Positions 5,744 through 6,380 of a DNA stretch of 6,380 nucleotides are shown one piece after another. Below the pieces are notes generated by a model. It was not told the origin of the DNA and searched no databases. It saw only the letters and a list, made by a program, of their open reading frames with translations. Source of the stretch: Thermoplasmata archaeon (lineage in GTDB: Archaea; Thermoplasmatota; Thermoplasmata; Lutacidiplasmatales; UBA184); NCBI GenBank assembly GCA_030039135.1, contig JASHQN010000141.1, positions 1-6,380 of the forward strand, read 5' to 3'. Each line of letters begins with the position of its first letter. Position 1 is the first letter of the stretch. Position numbers and translations under genes: made by a program.

Positions 5744-6380
5744 GGATGGTGGTGCCGTGCGACGATCTCGGCGACGAGGTCCGGGATCTCGTACGGAAAC
5801 CTGGCCACCTTCGCTCCCGCTGCCTCGAGCGCGGCCACCTTCGACTCGGCCGTCCCGCGACCGCGGGTGATGATCGCCCCGGCGTGTCCCATTCTTTTTC
5901 CCGGCGGGGCGCTCCGCCCCGCGATGTAGGCCACGATCGGTTTGGTCACGTGATGCCGGATGTATTCCGCCGCATCCTCCTCGGCTGTCCCGCCGATCTC
6001 CCCCACCATGACGATGAGATCGGTCTCGGGGTCGGCCTGGAACAGCGGCAGTGCGTCCACGAACGACATGCCGACGACCGGATCCCCGCCGAGCCCGATG
6101 CACGTCGACTCCCCGAGGCCGTGCTCGGTGATGCCGTTCACGATCTCGTAGGTAAGGGTCCCGCTGCGGGAGACGACCCCGACCCGCCCGGGTCGGAAGA
6201 CGACGTTCGGGATGATTCCGACCTTCGATTTCCCTGGGGAGGCGATGCCGGGGCAGTTGGGACCGATGATCCTCGCTCCCTTGGACCGGGCGTAGTGGTA
6301 CATGACGAGCATGTCGTGGAACGGGATGTGCTCGGTGACGATGACCGAGAGCGGGATGCCGGCGTCGACCGACTCGATCA
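5740..6380 (-). CDS. sucD: succinyl-CoA synthetase alpha subunit, partial (5' end beyond window)
   Basis: SucD joins SucC to interconvert succinyl-CoA, phosphate and NDP with succinate, CoA and NTP in the TCA cycle, in the cytoplasm. The window holds the C-terminal 212 codons. By comparison with the usual 290 or so residues, about 75-80 are missing, including the CoA-binding Rossmann core. Visible signatures are AGIPLSVIVTEHIPFHDM, ARIIGPNCPGIASPGKSKVG, RVGVVSRSGTLTYE, STCIGLGGDPVVGMSF, MVGEIGGTAEEDAAEYI and PPGKRMGHAGAII. The last contains the phosphohistidine, encoded at 5884-5886. The power-helix motif (EIGG) and the Gly-rich ligase loop are intact, so the enzyme looks functional. An apparent ATG at 6312 lies inside the conserved domain and is not the start. 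The gene ends in an ATGA overlap with the small Cys/His gene. sucC would be expected just upstream, outside the window. Nucleotide specificity (ATP or GTP) cannot be judged from this subunit. Confidence 0.97.
   Translation of the reverse strand, partial: IESVDAGIPLSVIVTEHIPFHDMLVMYHYARSKGARIIGPNCPGIASPGKSKVGIIPNVVFRPGRVGVVSRSGTLTYEIVNGITEHGLGESTCIGLGGDPVVGMSFVDALPLFQADPETDLIVMVGEIGGTAEEDAAEYIRHHVTKPIVAYIAGRSAPPGKRMGHAGAIITRGRGTAESKVAALEAAGAKVARFPYEIPDLVAEIVARHHHP

Noticed and set aside
5891..5900. Short T-run (CTTTTTC) as a + strand terminator
   Set aside because: It lies inside the sucD coding region and reflects Lys/Arg codons on the other strand; no + strand gene precedes it.
5333..5929. 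198-codon + strand frame across the DUF998, Cys/His and sucD genes
   Set aside because: It crosses three better-supported genes on the other strand and has shadow-frame composition.

Overview
The window is a compact, very GC-rich piece of an archaeal chromosome. Third codon positions are almost all G or C. Three markers place it in the Archaea: both subunits of DNA topoisomerase VI, a tiny eL41 ribosomal protein gene, and A/T-rich promoter boxes placed about 26-29 bases before start codons, as in leaderless archaeal transcripts. The TopoVI B subunit has the extra C-terminal Ig-like domain known from euryarchaea such as Methanosarcina. The proteins are not strongly acidic overall, which argues against haloarchaea. 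My best guess is a high-GC Thermoplasmatota or other euryarchaeal lineage. Cultured Thermoplasmatales lack TopoVI, so it is probably not one of them. The taxonomic call is inference.

Layout. On the + strand, topVIB (98-2116) is followed by topVIA (2076-3218). They overlap by 41 bases and together form the complete type IIB topoisomerase. After a 107-base GC-rich gap comes a MIP/aquaporin channel gene (3326-4063, +). It runs head-on, 13 bases apart, into an unrecognised 138-codon gene on the - strand (4077-4493). That gene and a small eL41 gene (4613-4720, +) diverge from a 119-base promoter region, the longest non-coding stretch here. The right third is a - strand cluster. Its first gene in transcription order is the partial succinyl-CoA synthetase alpha gene (sucD, running off the right edge, ending at 5740). 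A 75-aa putative zinc-binding protein follows (5743-5516, ATGA overlap with sucD). A six-helix DUF998 membrane protein comes last (5500-4751).

Function. Topoisomerase VI decatenates and relaxes DNA by ATP-gated double-strand passage. The aquaporin moves water or small neutral solutes. SucD is the phosphohistidine subunit of the TCA-cycle enzyme that makes ATP or GTP from succinyl-CoA. eL41 is a structural ribosomal peptide. Apart from the topVIB/topVIA pair and the sucD cluster, these genes appear to be separately transcribed.

I found no mobile element, CRISPR array, tRNA or rRNA, and no gene-free stretch over 300 bases. I see no clear undescribed multi-gene system. The best leads are the small genes (eL41 and the Cys/His protein), the unusual aquaporin selectivity-filter residues, the unknown 138-aa protein, and the consistent leaderless promoter layout.
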